Notes: a model not told the origin generated them from the sequence alone. DNA of 8,306 bases from Lachnoclostridium sp. UBA739 (GCA_002297865.1 DBKX01000356.1:5980-14285), one strand, 5' to 3'; positions 1 through 6,853 are shown, counted from the first letter of the stretch. Numbers and translations: made by a program.

Positions 1-366
1 CTGGATAATACGTTTTAAATCCTGAAAATTATCATCAGGAGATGTACAGGTTAATTCTCCGTTCATTTTATATGTATTGGTAGTGTTGACGGTATCAATT
101 AAAATGAATAAGTCTTTTCCTCGTATACTTTCACGTATTTCGCCTTTCGCTTCACCAGAACCAAATCGTGGACAGTTGTGATTTACTAAATAAGAATCAG
201 ATTCATAACCTAAAATAGATAGGTCTGTGTGTTCTTCTGAAATCTGATGTTTTCTTGATTTTACAAGGTGAGCATTCACTAGTTCACCTAATTCCTTGCA
301 ACTTGATAGGGCAATGATTTTTAAAGGTGCTACAGGAACTGCAATATTAAGTGGTCTTTTAAACAT
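1..366 (-). CDS. prs: Ribose-phosphate pyrophosphokinase (PRPP synthetase), divergent clostridial type, N-terminal 122 residues only
   Basis: This frame is open from an ATG at 366-364 on the minus strand to the window edge, giving 122 residues with no stop; the 3' part lies outside the window. The start is fixed by a GGAGG at 377-373, six bases before the ATG. PRPP synthetase transfers pyrophosphate from ATP to ribose-5-phosphate, making the precursor of purines, pyrimidines, His, Trp and NAD. Recognisable are PRFGSGEAKGEIRESIRGKD (residues 66-85), which parallels the F-x-x-GE...I-x-ESVRG-x-D segment of the family, and SPDDNFQDLKRII (109-121), which takes the place of the classical N-x-x-LMELLIMIDALKRA segment. 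The N-terminus (MFKRPLNIAVPVAPLKIIAL) is unlike Bacillus or E. coli Prs and resembles the longer divergent forms I recall from Lachnospiraceae annotations. The PRPP-binding loop is not in the window, so activity cannot be judged. The gene is transcribed divergently from the DUF512-der operon. Confidence 0.85.
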   Translation of the reverse strand, partial: MFKRPLNIAVPVAPLKIIALSSCKELGELVNAHLVKSRKHQISEEHTDLSILGYESDSYLVNHNCPRFGSGEAKGEIRESIRGKDLFILIDTVNTTNTYKMNGELTCTSPDDNFQDLKRIIQ

Positions 367-408
367 AAAGTGCCTCCATTATCTTCTGAAATAAATTTAC
401 CTATAAAA

Positions 409-437
409 TTTATATCATTATATAAAAGCATAGTCAA
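409..437 (-). promoter_or_regulatory. Predicted sigma-A promoter for the minus-strand prs gene
   Basis: Read on the minus strand, TTGACT (437-432) and TATAAA (414-409) are separated by 17 bases, close to the sigma-A consensus. The predicted start near 402 leaves a leader of about 36 nt before the ATG at 366, with the GGAGG ribosome binding site inside it. No operator or riboswitch-like structure is evident in this short leader. Confidence 0.6.
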
Positions 438-482
438 GTTTTCGACGAAATTAGGTAAAAAGTGAAAAAGAAAGATTCAATA

Positions 483-511
483 TTGTTATATTTGAAATGA
501 TAGGATATAAT
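483..511 (+). promoter_or_regulatory. Predicted sigma-A promoter for the DUF512-der-plsY-gpsA operon
   Basis: TTGTTA (483-488) and a perfect TATAAT (506-511) are separated by 17 bases. Transcription would start near 518, about 29 nt before the ATG at 547. It is the only well-formed plus-strand promoter I see before gpsA, which agrees with the four genes sharing one transcript. It lies back to back with the prs promoter, with about 45 bp between the two -35 elements. Confidence 0.6.
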
Positions 512-546
512 AACTAGGTATATGATTTTATAGATTGGTGGATTGT

Positions 547-1851
547 ATGAAACATAAAATAAAAAGTGTCGAAGAAGGCAGTATTGCACAAGAACTAGAA
601 ATTGAGCCTGGAGACTATCTGTTAGCTGTAAATGACACAGAACTGAAAGATATATTTGATTATCATTTTATATGTAACGATGAATTCATTACGGTGCTAA
701 TCGAAAAGCCAAATGGCGAGCAGTGGGAACTTGAGATAGAAAAGGAATATAATGAAGATATAGGAATAGACTTTGAGCAGGGGCTAATGGACAATTACCG
801 TTCCTGCACCAACAAGTGTATGTTCTGCTTCATTGATCAGATGCCGCCAGGAATGCGAGAAACTTTATATTTCAAAGATGATGATGCGAGATTATCCTTT
901 TTACAAGGAAATTATATCACTTTAACGAATATGAAGGATCAGGACTTAGACCGTATTATCAAATATAGACTTTCTCCAATTAATATTTCCATTCATACGG
1001 TAAATCCAGAACTTAGAGTGAAGATGCTTCATAACCGTTTCGCAGGTGAAGCACTGAAAAAACTACAGAAGTTATATGATAACCGGATTGAAATGAACAG
1101 TCAGATTGTTTTATGTAAAGGGTTAAATGATGGAGCTGAGTTAGAACGAAGCATTGAGTATTTATCGAACATGCTGCCATATATGGAAAGTTTATCGGTA
1201 GTTCCGGTCGGACTTACCAGATTCCGAGACAATCTTGCTCCTCTTAAAAAATTCAATAAGGAGGATGCCATTGAAGTGCTAAATACCATACACAAATGGC
1301 AGGACAAGTTATTAAAAGAACATGGGACAAGGTTTGTATTTGCAAGTGATGAGTGGTATTTAACGGCAGAAATGCCAATACCAGATGAAGCGTATTATGA
1401 AGGCTATAATCAGATTGAGAATGGCGTTGGCATGATACGTTCACTAGAAGATGAAGTGGATGATTATCTTGCTGCACTTACAGGTGATAATAGAAGGAAA
1501 AAGGTGTCTCTGGCAACAGCAGTTCTTGCTTCTCCGATAATAAAAAAACAGACAGAAAAGGTTATGGAAAAGTATCCCAACATAAACTGTAACGTATACA
1601 CGATATTCAATGATTATTTCGGACGTGATATTACGGTTGCAGGTTTGCTTACAGGGCAGGATATTATTAACCAGCTGAAAGACCAGGATTTAGGTGATTA
1701 TTTAATACTTCCCGATGTATTACTACGAAGCGGAGAGAAAGTATTATTAGATGATTTAACTGTCACGGATTTGGAAAAGGCTTTACAAATAGAGATTCGT
1801 ATTGTAAAATCAGACGGAACATCTTTGATCGATACTATAATAAATGATTAA
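547..1851 (+). CDS. DUF512 family protein: PDZ domain plus radical-SAM-type iron-sulfur domain, function unknown
   Basis: Predicted cytosolic protein of 434 residues. The N-terminus (about 1-60) is PDZ-like, with EPGD near residues 21-24 after GSIAQELEI. A radical-SAM-type cluster motif follows: Cys87, Cys91 and Cys94 in SCTNKCMFCF, the CxxxCxxC spacing that binds a [4Fe-4S] cluster and S-adenosylmethionine. Signature segments of the DUF512 part are VVPVGLT (218-224), SDEWYL (267-272) and QIENGVGMIR (289-298). The family is widespread in Clostridia and often sits beside der; its substrate has not, to my knowledge, been established. The ATG at 547 is preferred because MKHKI is the usual family start; upstream TTG (535) and GTG (538) codons in frame would add only four or three residues. 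Its ribosome binding site is weak (GGTGGA at 537-542, four bases from the ATG). It is the first gene of the operon, 15 bp before der. The radical-SAM assignment is sound; the biological role is unknown. Confidence 0.9.
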   Translation: MKHKIKSVEEGSIAQELEIEPGDYLLAVNDTELKDIFDYHFICNDEFITVLIEKPNGEQWELEIEKEYNEDIGIDFEQGLMDNYRSCTNKCMFCFIDQMPPGMRETLYFKDDDARLSFLQGNYITLTNMKDQDLDRIIKYRLSPINISIHTVNPELRVKMLHNRFAGEALKKLQKLYDNRIEMNSQIVLCKGLNDGAELERSIEYLSNMLPYMESLSVVPVGLTRFRDNLAPLKKFNKEDAIEVLNTIHKWQDKLLKEHGTRFVFASDEWYLTAEMPIPDEAYYEGYNQIENGVGMIRSLEDEVDDYLAALTGDNRRKKVSLATAVLASPIIKKQTEKVMEKYPNINCNVYTIFNDYFGRDITVAGLLTGQDIINQLKDQDLGDYLILPDVLLRSGEKVLLDDLTVTDLEKALQIEIRIVKSDGTSLIDTIIND

Positions 1852-1866
1852 AAAGGACGAGTGAAA

Positions 1867-3192
1867 ATGAGTAAACCAATAGTAGCAATCGTTGGAAGAC
1901 CAAATGTTGGTAAATCAACGTTATTTAATGTCTTGGCCGGTGAAATGATTTCTATCGTGAAAGATTTTCCTGGTGTAACAAGAGACCGTATTTATGCGGA
2001 TGTTGACTGGCTTGATCATCAGTTTACGATGATTGATACCGGTGGTATTGAGCCAGATTCAAAGGATTTAATTTTATCTCACATGCGTACGCAGGCTGAG
2101 ATTGCAATTGAAACAGCAGACGTAATTATTTTCCTAGTAGATGTAAGACAAGGTTTAGTAGATGCAGATTTCAAAGTGGCAGATATGTTGCGTAAATCCC
2201 ATAAGCCTGTTGTTTTAGTGGTAAATAAGGTAGATAGTTTTGATAAATTTATGCCTGATGTTTATGAATTCTATAATTTGGGAATTGGTGATCCGATTCC
2301 AGTATCTTCTTCTTCCAGACTTGGAATTGGAGATATGTTAGACGAATTGGTAAAACATTTCCCAGAAGATAAGGACGATCAGGAAGAAGATGAAAGACCA
2401 CGTGTGGCTATCATTGGTAAGCCAAATGTAGGAAAATCTTCTATTATTAACCGCCTTCTTGGTGAAAACCGTGTTATCGTTTCTGATATTGCAGGTACAA
2501 CAAGAGATGCAATTGATACAGCAGTAACCTACAATGACAAAGAATATGTCTTTATTGATACTGCAGGTTTAAGAAGAAAAAACAAGATTAAAGAAGATTT
2601 GGAACGATACGTTATCATCCGTACTGTTGCAGCAGTAGAACGTGCAGATGTGGTTCTTGTAGTAATTGATGCATCAGAAGGTGTAACAGAGCAGGATGCC
2701 AAGATTGCAGGTATCGCACACCAGCGAGGGAAAGGTGTTATTATCATAGTAAATAAATGGGATGCTATCGAAAAAGATGATAAAACAATCTATAAGCAGA
2801 CCAATGAAATTCGTGATATTTTATCCTTCATGCCTTATGCGGAAATCTTATTCATTTCTGCAAAGACAGGTCAGCGTTTTACAAAAATGTTTGATGTAAT
2901 TGAAATGGTTATTCAAAATCAGTCACTTCGTGTAAACACTGGTGTATTAAATGAAATCTTAACAGAGGCAGTTGCACTTCAGCAGCCACCTTCAGATAAA
3001 GGTAAGAGACTTAAGATATACTACATGACACAGGTATCGATTAAACCTCCTACATTTGTTGTTTTTGTAAACAGCAAAGAACTAATGCATTTCTCTTACT
3101 TAAGATATATCGAAAATAAGATAAGGGAATCATTCGGATTTAAGGGAACATCCCTTCGATTTATTGTTCGTGAAAGGAAGGATAAAGAGTAA
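1867..3192 (+). CDS. der: Ribosome-assembly GTPase Der (EngA), two tandem GTPase domains
   Basis: Essential tandem GTPase that helps mature the 50S ribosomal subunit. It is 441 residues, normal for the family. Domain 1 has the P-loop GRPNVGKS (10-17), DTGG (57-60) and NKVD (120-123). An acidic linker around 165-178 leads to domain 2 with GKPNVGKS (184-191), DTAGL (231-235) and NKWD (296-299). The C-terminal KH-like RNA-binding domain (about 355-441) ends in [11 protein letters not shown]. All nucleotide-binding motifs are intact. I chose the ATG at 1867 over the GTG at 1861 because AAGGA at 1853-1857 is nine bases from the ATG but only three from the GTG, and because [17 protein letters not shown] is the usual start. 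The gene follows the DUF512 gene by 15 bp and its stop codon is one base before the plsY ATG, so the two are almost certainly co-transcribed. Confidence 0.97.
   Translation: MSKPIVAIVGRPNVGKSTLFNVLAGEMISIVKDFPGVTRDRIYADVDWLDHQFTMIDTGGIEPDSKDLILSHMRTQAEIAIETADVIIFLVDVRQGLVDADFKVADMLRKSHKPVVLVVNKVDSFDKFMPDVYEFYNLGIGDPIPVSSSSRLGIGDMLDELVKHFPEDKDDQEEDERPRVAIIGKPNVGKSSIINRLLGENRVIVSDIAGTTRDAIDTAVTYNDKEYVFIDTAGLRRKNKIKEDLERYVIIRTVAAVERADVVLVVIDASEGVTEQDAKIAGIAHQRGKGVIIIVNKWDAIEKDDKTIYKQTNEIRDILSFMPYAEILFISAKTGQRFTKMFDVIEMVIQNQSLRVNTGVLNEILTEAVALQQPPSDKGKRLKIYYMTQVSIKPPTFVVFVNSKELMHFSYLRYIENKIRESFGFKGTSLRFIVRERKDKE
3175..3182 (+). promoter_or_regulatory. Ribosome binding site of plsY, inside the der coding sequence
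   Basis: AGGAAGGA lies within the last codons of der, eleven bases before the plsY ATG at 3194. It supports that ATG over the in-frame ATT at 3164 or any other upstream start. Because der stops at 3192, ribosomes finishing der release next to this site, which favours translational coupling. Confidence 0.7.
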
Positions 3193-3193
3193 G

Positions 3194-3820
3194 ATGATTT
3201 TAAAGCTTATTGTTTGTATTGTGGTGGGGTATATATTTGGTTGTTTTTCAACTGGATATTTTGTTGGAAAGCACAATAATGTTAATATCAAAGAAGAGGG
3301 GAGCGGTAATTCCGGTGCAACCAATGCTTTAAGAACAATGGGAATCAAGGCTGGGCTTGTTACTTTTATAGGTGACCTGCTCAAAGCCTTCGTTCCTGTA
3401 TTGGCAGTAAGATATATGTTTCATGATTCAGACCTATGGTATTTATTGGGCCTGTATACAGGTTTAGGAGTTGTACTGGGACACAACTTCCCTTTCTGGA
3501 TGCACTTCCGAGGAGGAAAAGGGATCGCTGTTACATCGGCAGTCATTGTGTCATTGGCTGACTGGAGAATTACCATTAAAGGTTTAATATTATTTATTGC
3601 AATTGTCGCAGCTACAAGATATGTATCAGTAGGTTCTCTAATGGTAGCTTGGCTTATTACGATAAATACCATTTTATTCTGGCGCGGTAGCGAGTATTTT
3701 ATACATATGCTGGTTCTCAGCTTATGTTTTACAGCATTAGCTTATTTTAGACATGCTCAGAATATTAAACGACTTTTAAATGGTACAGAAAGCAAGCTTG
3801 GTTCAAAGAAAGAAAAATAA
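3194..3820 (+). CDS. plsY: Acyl-phosphate:glycerol-3-phosphate acyltransferase PlsY
   Basis: Integral membrane enzyme that transfers a fatty acyl group from acyl-phosphate to the sn-1 position of glycerol-3-phosphate, giving lysophosphatidic acid. It has 208 residues, typical for the family. The first membrane segment is at about 3-25. The three cytosolic signature motifs are present: GSGNSGATN (36-44) followed by ALR; GHNFPFW...GGKG (96-110), the phosphate/G3P-binding region; and the C-terminal RHAQNIKRLLNGTESKLG near 190-207. Further hydrophobic stretches lie around 53-75, 80-95, 112-155 and 165-188. The ATG at 3194 gives the normal MILKLI start. It pairs functionally with gpsA, 42 bp downstream, which supplies its substrate. 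PlsY works with PlsX, which makes acyl-phosphate and is not in this window. Confidence 0.95.
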   Translation: MILKLIVCIVVGYIFGCFSTGYFVGKHNNVNIKEEGSGNSGATNALRTMGIKAGLVTFIGDLLKAFVPVLAVRYMFHDSDLWYLLGLYTGLGVVLGHNFPFWMHFRGGKGIAVTSAVIVSLADWRITIKGLILFIAIVAATRYVSVGSLMVAWLITINTILFWRGSEYFIHMLVLSLCFTALAYFRHAQNIKRLLNGTESKLGSKKEK

Positions 3821-3862
3821 TATAAATAGATTCTACAGAGGTCATGAAGAAAGGAACTTAGT

Positions 3863-4870
3863 ATGAGTAAAGTAAGTTTATTAGGCGCAGGAAGCTGGGG
3901 AACCGCTTTAGCAATCCTGTTAGCAAATAACGGACATGAAGTTACGTTATGGTCTGCACTAAAAGAAGAAGTAGAAATGTTATCTGTCCACAGGGAACAT
4001 AAGGACAGACTTCCGGGAGTAATTCTTCCAGATAATATTTCTATTACGGCTGATTTGGAAGGAGCCTGCAAGGATAAAGAATTAATCGTATTTTCAGTAG
4101 CGTCTCCTTACGTACGTCAAACTGCAAAAAAGGCAAGTCCTTACATTGCAGATCAGCAGATGATTGTAAATGTAGCAAAAGGAATTGAGGATGAAACCCT
4201 TTATACGATTTCTCAAATCTTAGAGGAAGAAATTCCGCAAGGAAGAATCGCTGTTTTATCTGGTCCTAGCCATGCAGAAGAAGTAAGCAAAGGAATTCCT
4301 ACAACAGTTGTTATCGGATGCCAGTGTCAGGAAACAGCTAAGATTGCACAGGAAATGTTTATGAACGAAGTGTTCCGTGTGTATACTAGTCCAGACGTAA
4401 TTGGAATTGAGCTTGGCGGTTCGTTAAAGAATGTAATCGCGTTGGCTGCTGGTATTGTCGATGGTTTAGGATATGGAGATAATACAAAGGCTGCATTGAT
4501 GACAAGAGGTATTGCGGAGATGAGTCGTCTTGGTCTTAAAATGGGCGGTAAGATTGAAACATTCTCTGGTTTATCTGGTGTAGGTGATTTAATTGTTACT
4601 TGCACAAGCAAACATAGCCGTAACCGTAATGCAGGTTATCTGATTGGAAAAGGGTATACGATGAAAGAGGCTATGGATGAAGTAAAACAGGTCGTGGAAG
4701 GTGTGTATTCAGCGAAAGCGGCACTTGCACTTGCACGTAAGTATGATGTGTCCATGCCGATTGTGGAACAGATTAATGAAGTGTTATTTGAGAATAAATC
4801 CGCTAAGGTAGCGTTAAATGAATTACTCGTTAGGGAGAGTAAGACAGAGTATCCTACTTTGGAGTGGTAA
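3863..4870 (+). CDS. gpsA: NAD(P)-dependent glycerol-3-phosphate dehydrogenase
   Basis: Cytosolic enzyme that reduces dihydroxyacetone phosphate to sn-glycerol-3-phosphate, the backbone for phospholipids. The protein is 335 residues, normal for GpsA. The N-terminal Rossmann motif is GAGSWGTAL (8-16). NVAKGIE (103-109) carries conserved Lys106, SGPSHAEEV (133-141) is a family signature, and GGSLKNV (185-191) contains the presumed catalytic Lys189. LSGVGDLIVTC and SRNR in the C-terminal helical domain are also typical and contribute to phosphate binding. AAGGA at 3851-3855, seven bases before the ATG, sets the start. It is the last gene of the operon, placed next to plsY, whose acyl acceptor it produces. 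No simple terminator follows directly; instead a long palindrome begins five bases after the stop. Confidence 0.96.
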   Translation: MSKVSLLGAGSWGTALAILLANNGHEVTLWSALKEEVEMLSVHREHKDRLPGVILPDNISITADLEGACKDKELIVFSVASPYVRQTAKKASPYIADQQMIVNVAKGIEDETLYTISQILEEEIPQGRIAVLSGPSHAEEVSKGIPTTVVIGCQCQETAKIAQEMFMNEVFRVYTSPDVIGIELGGSLKNVIALAAGIVDGLGYGDNTKAALMTRGIAEMSRLGLKMGGKIETFSGLSGVGDLIVTCTSKHSRNRNAGYLIGKGYTMKEAMDEVKQVVEGVYSAKAALALARKYDVSMPIVEQINEVLFENKSAKVALNELLVRESKTEYPTLEW

Positions 4871-4874
4871 TTGA

Positions 4875-4984
4875 GACCCAACTATCCAATTTCTTACTTG
4901 AAAATGCTTCGTATACATTTCTTGATAAAGTTGAAGGAAGTGTAGCGAAGACATTTGAACAAGACGAAATTGGATAGTTCGGTC
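4875..4984. repeat. 110-nt imperfect palindrome, MITE-like or structured hairpin, between gpsA and spoIVA
   Basis: The stretch folds on itself along nearly its whole length. Paired arms are 4875-4878 with 4981-4984, AACTATCCAATTTC (4880-4893) with 4966-4979 (14 perfect pairs), 4897-4900 with 4960-4963, AAATG (4902-4906) with 4952-4956, CTTCG (4907-4911) with 4946-4950, 4912-4916 with 4940-4944, and 4918-4923 with 4934-4939. A 10-nt loop at 4924-4933 closes it. That is about 43 pairs, two of them G-U, broken only by small bulges and mismatches. It has no coding capacity of note and no clear target-site duplication. It could be a non-autonomous palindromic element, or a bulky hairpin that ends or stabilises the gpsA transcript; a moderately T-rich stretch follows at 4985-5004. 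Confidence 0.75.
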
Positions 4985-5092
4985 CTTTCGTTTGCTTAAA
5001 TTTCAAGTTCGAATATTAGATTTACTAGAAATACTGCTAGCAGGCGAGGGAAAGACTTACATCATTGAGTAATATTGGTTTGTTCATAAAAG

Positions 5093-5119
5093 AAATAAAG
5101 GTGTAAAGTATCGTATAAT
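5093..5119 (+). promoter_or_regulatory. Possible sigma-E type sporulation promoter for spoIVA
   Basis: CGTATAAT (5112-5119) matches six of eight positions of the mother-cell sigma-E -10 consensus CATACAnT. A weak -35 candidate AAATAAA (5093-5099) lies 12 bases upstream, slightly close. The same bases include TATAAT (5114-5119), but no sigma-A -35 sits at the right distance. spoIVA is known to be sigma-E dependent in Bacillus, which is the main reason for this reading. Apart from this and the palindrome, the 313-bp gap 4871-5183 shows only a short TGCTAGCA palindrome at 5034-5041 and no gene. Confidence 0.3.
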
Positions 5120-5183
5120 ACATAGTAATAATTCATTTTTACCCCGCATATATTGTATTAGTGCATATGGAAAGGGGATAGTT

Positions 5184-6659
5184 ATGGACAATTTTGATGT
5201 ATATAACGATATTTCAGAACGGACAAATGGCGAAATATACATAGGCGTAGTAGGCCCTGTTAGAACCGGTAAGTCGACATTTATCAAACGCTTCATGGAT
5301 TTGCTTGTAATTCCCAATATAAGCGATGTACATAGTAAAGAGCGGGCTATTGATGAACTTCCACAAAGTGCGGCAGGTAAAACCATCATGACAACAGAGC
5401 CAAAATTCATTCCAAAAGAAGCAGCCAGAATCCAGCTGTCAGAAGATAAACAAGTGGATATCAGACTGATTGACTGTGTTGGATATATGGTTGACGGAGC
5501 ACAGGGACATATTGAAAATGATCAAGAACGTATGGTTAAGACACCTTGGTATGACTATGAAATTCCTTTTACGGAAGCAGCAGAAATCGGAACAAAGAAG
5601 GTTATTAAAGACCATTCCACTATCGGCTGTGTCATTACCACGGACGGAAGTTTTGGAGATATTCCAAGGGAAGGATATCTTGCAGCAGAAGAGAAGACTA
5701 TCGGGGAATTGAAGAAGCTAGGCAAGCCATTTATCGTGTTGTTAAATACAAATCGTCCATATTCTGATGAAACAACGAGTTTAGTAGAGGAGATGGAAAT
5801 TGCATATGACGTTTCCGTTGTTCCAATTAACTGTGAGCAGTTAAGAAGAGATGATATTACTCGCATTATGGAACGTATTCTGGAAGCATTTCCAATTGCC
5901 CAGGTTGATTTTTACATGCCAAAATGGGTGGAAATGTTAGCCGAGGATCATCCACTAAAACAGGATTTGATTCGTGGTGTGAAGGAAATTTTAAGCCGTA
6001 TGTCACTAATTAAAGACGTGAATTATGGAAATCTTGCGACAGACAGCAGTTACATTAAACGCATGAAATTGGATGATATTGACATGAAGACTGGTCATAT
6101 CAACGTTTCAGCGGAATTTGACGATCAGTATTATTATCAGATTCTCAGTGAACTGATTGGGGAGCCAATTGCCGGAGAATATGAATTTATTGCTACCATT
6201 AAGGATTTAGCGGCAAAACGAAAAGAATATGCCAAAGTTGGAGATGCTTGCAGCAATGTCAGGATGACAGGATATGGTGTGGTAACCCCTACTATGGATG
6301 AAATCCATATAGAGGAGCCGGAAATTATCAAACATGGTAATAAGTTTGGCGTGAAGATTAAAGCAACTGCACCTTCCATTCACATGATTAATGCAAATAT
6401 CGAAACGGAAATTGCACCAATTGTTGGTAGTGAGGAGCAGGCTACGGATTTGATTCGGTACATTAACGAAAGTACAGAAGATAATCCAAGTGGCATCTGG
6501 GAAACCAATATATTTGGCAAGTCTATTCAGCAGCTGGTGGAAGAAGGCATTAACAACAAGGTAAATAAATTAAATGGAGAGAGCCAGATTAAATTACAGG
6601 AAACCATCCAGAAAGTAATTAATGACAGCAATGGTGGATTGGTTTGTATTATCATATAA
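5184..6659 (+). CDS. spoIVA: Stage IV sporulation protein A, spore-coat scaffold ATPase
   Basis: SpoIVA hydrolyses ATP to polymerise on the forespore outer membrane, forming the basement layer on which the spore coat is built; in Bacillus the peptide SpoVM anchors it. The protein is 491 residues, matching the family. The N-terminal ATPase domain has Walker A GPVRTGKST (24-32, Lys30), the TT pair at 70-71 in IMTTEPKF, and Walker B LIDCVGY with Asp97; these positions coincide with the functional residues described for B. subtilis SpoIVA. A middle domain (about 240-395) and a C-terminal domain follow, ending in the hydrophobic GGLVCIII tail where this family contacts SpoVM. AAAGGGGA at 5171-5178, five bases before the ATG, fixes the start. 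It is probably a single-gene unit, with a sporulation promoter before it and a hairpin terminator after it. Its presence implies the organism can form spores or recently could. Confidence 0.98.
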   Translation: MDNFDVYNDISERTNGEIYIGVVGPVRTGKSTFIKRFMDLLVIPNISDVHSKERAIDELPQSAAGKTIMTTEPKFIPKEAARIQLSEDKQVDIRLIDCVGYMVDGAQGHIENDQERMVKTPWYDYEIPFTEAAEIGTKKVIKDHSTIGCVITTDGSFGDIPREGYLAAEEKTIGELKKLGKPFIVLLNTNRPYSDETTSLVEEMEIAYDVSVVPINCEQLRRDDITRIMERILEAFPIAQVDFYMPKWVEMLAEDHPLKQDLIRGVKEILSRMSLIKDVNYGNLATDSSYIKRMKLDDIDMKTGHINVSAEFDDQYYYQILSELIGEPIAGEYEFIATIKDLAAKRKEYAKVGDACSNVRMTGYGVVTPTMDEIHIEEPEIIKHGNKFGVKIKATAPSIHMINANIETEIAPIVGSEEQATDLIRYINESTEDNPSGIWETNIFGKSIQQLVEEGINNKVNKLNGESQIKLQETIQKVINDSNGGLVCIII

Positions 6660-6669
6660 GATGTTAAGA

Positions 6670-6704
6670 AAGTCAGTTGACATTTTAGGGGTGTCAACTG
6701 GCTT
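6670..6704 (+). terminator. Hairpin terminator after spoIVA
   Basis: AAGTCAGTTGACA (6670-6682) pairs with TGTCAACTGGCTT (6692-6704), 13 pairs with one G-U, around a 9-nt loop. It begins ten bases after the spoIVA stop. The following bases (ATTTGTGTG) are only moderately T-rich, so termination may be less than complete. Confidence 0.7.
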
Positions 6705-6748
6705 ATTTGTGTGCTTTACACATGAAGAGACGCTAATATGACACAATA

Positions 6749-6777
6749 TTGACAAGATTATAAAATATTGATATAAT
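6749..6777 (+). promoter_or_regulatory. Exact-consensus sigma-A promoter of the NlpC/P60 gene
   Basis: TTGACA (6749-6754) and TATAAT (6772-6777) are both perfect hexamers with the optimal 17-base spacer. Transcription would begin near 6784, leaving a leader of about 70 nt before the ATG at 6854. Such a strong core promoter suggests high basal expression unless it is held down by a regulator. Confidence 0.85.
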
Positions 6778-6791
6778 ATCCACGTAATAAA

Positions 6792-6808
6792 TGTAACATT
6801 TTTGTAAT
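6792..6808 (+). promoter_or_regulatory. WalR (YycF)-like binding box downstream of the transcription start
   Basis: TGTAAC (6792-6797), five bases, then TGTAAT (6803-6808) fits the WalR pattern TGTWAH-N5-TGTWAH defined in Bacillus and Staphylococcus for cell-wall hydrolase genes. It spans about +9 to +25 relative to the predicted start. The neighbourhood also has an exact palindrome AAATGT-A-ACATTT (6789-6801) and a direct repeat GTAATAAA at 6784-6791 and 6804-6811. The target gene being a wall hydrolase agrees with WalR control; the identity of the regulator is inference, and AT-rich sequence makes chance matches possible. Confidence 0.45.
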
Positions 6809-6819
6809 AAACATTTGTC

Positions 6820-6836
6820 GCGCTGGAAGAAAGCGC
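6820..6836 (+). promoter_or_regulatory. Small GC-rich leader hairpin just upstream of the ribosome binding site
   Basis: GCGCT (6820-6824) pairs with AGCGC (6832-6836) around the loop GGAAGAA. It sits five bases before AGGAGG (6842-6847) and is markedly more GC-rich than the surrounding leader. It might stabilise the 5' end of the message or affect ribosome access, but the ribosome binding site is not itself sequestered. Confidence 0.4.
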
Positions 6837-6853
6837 TATTTAGGAGGAAATTT

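Noticed and set aside
535..546. Upstream in-frame TTG/GTG starts that would extend the DUF512 protein by four or three residues
   Set aside because: The family normally begins at MKHKI, and the GGTGGA motif that could serve as ribosome binding site overlaps these codons.
5034..5041. TGCTAGCA palindrome between the long hairpin and spoIVA
   Set aside because: An isolated 8-bp palindrome with no repeat partner is expected by chance in a sequence this long.
5146..5169. GCATATA followed by GCATATGG as an alternative spoIVA sporulation promoter
   Set aside because: The spacing is only about nine bases and the -10 would abut the ribosome binding site at 5171, leaving no room for a leader.
5084..5410. 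Minus-strand 108-codon open frame over the spoIVA start
   Set aside because: It is antisense to the conserved Walker A region and would cover the spoIVA promoter and ribosome binding site; no start signal supports it.
5470..5712. An 80-codon open frame on the plus strand inside spoIVA
   Set aside because: It lies entirely within the intact SpoIVA ATPase domain in another frame, has no ribosome binding site and resembles no family.
6815..6853. Extension of the NlpC/P60 protein to a TTG at 6815, giving a basic 13-residue leader
   Set aside because: AGGAGG at 6842-6847 is placed correctly for the ATG at 6854, and that start gives a textbook signal peptide; the extension has no ribosome binding site.
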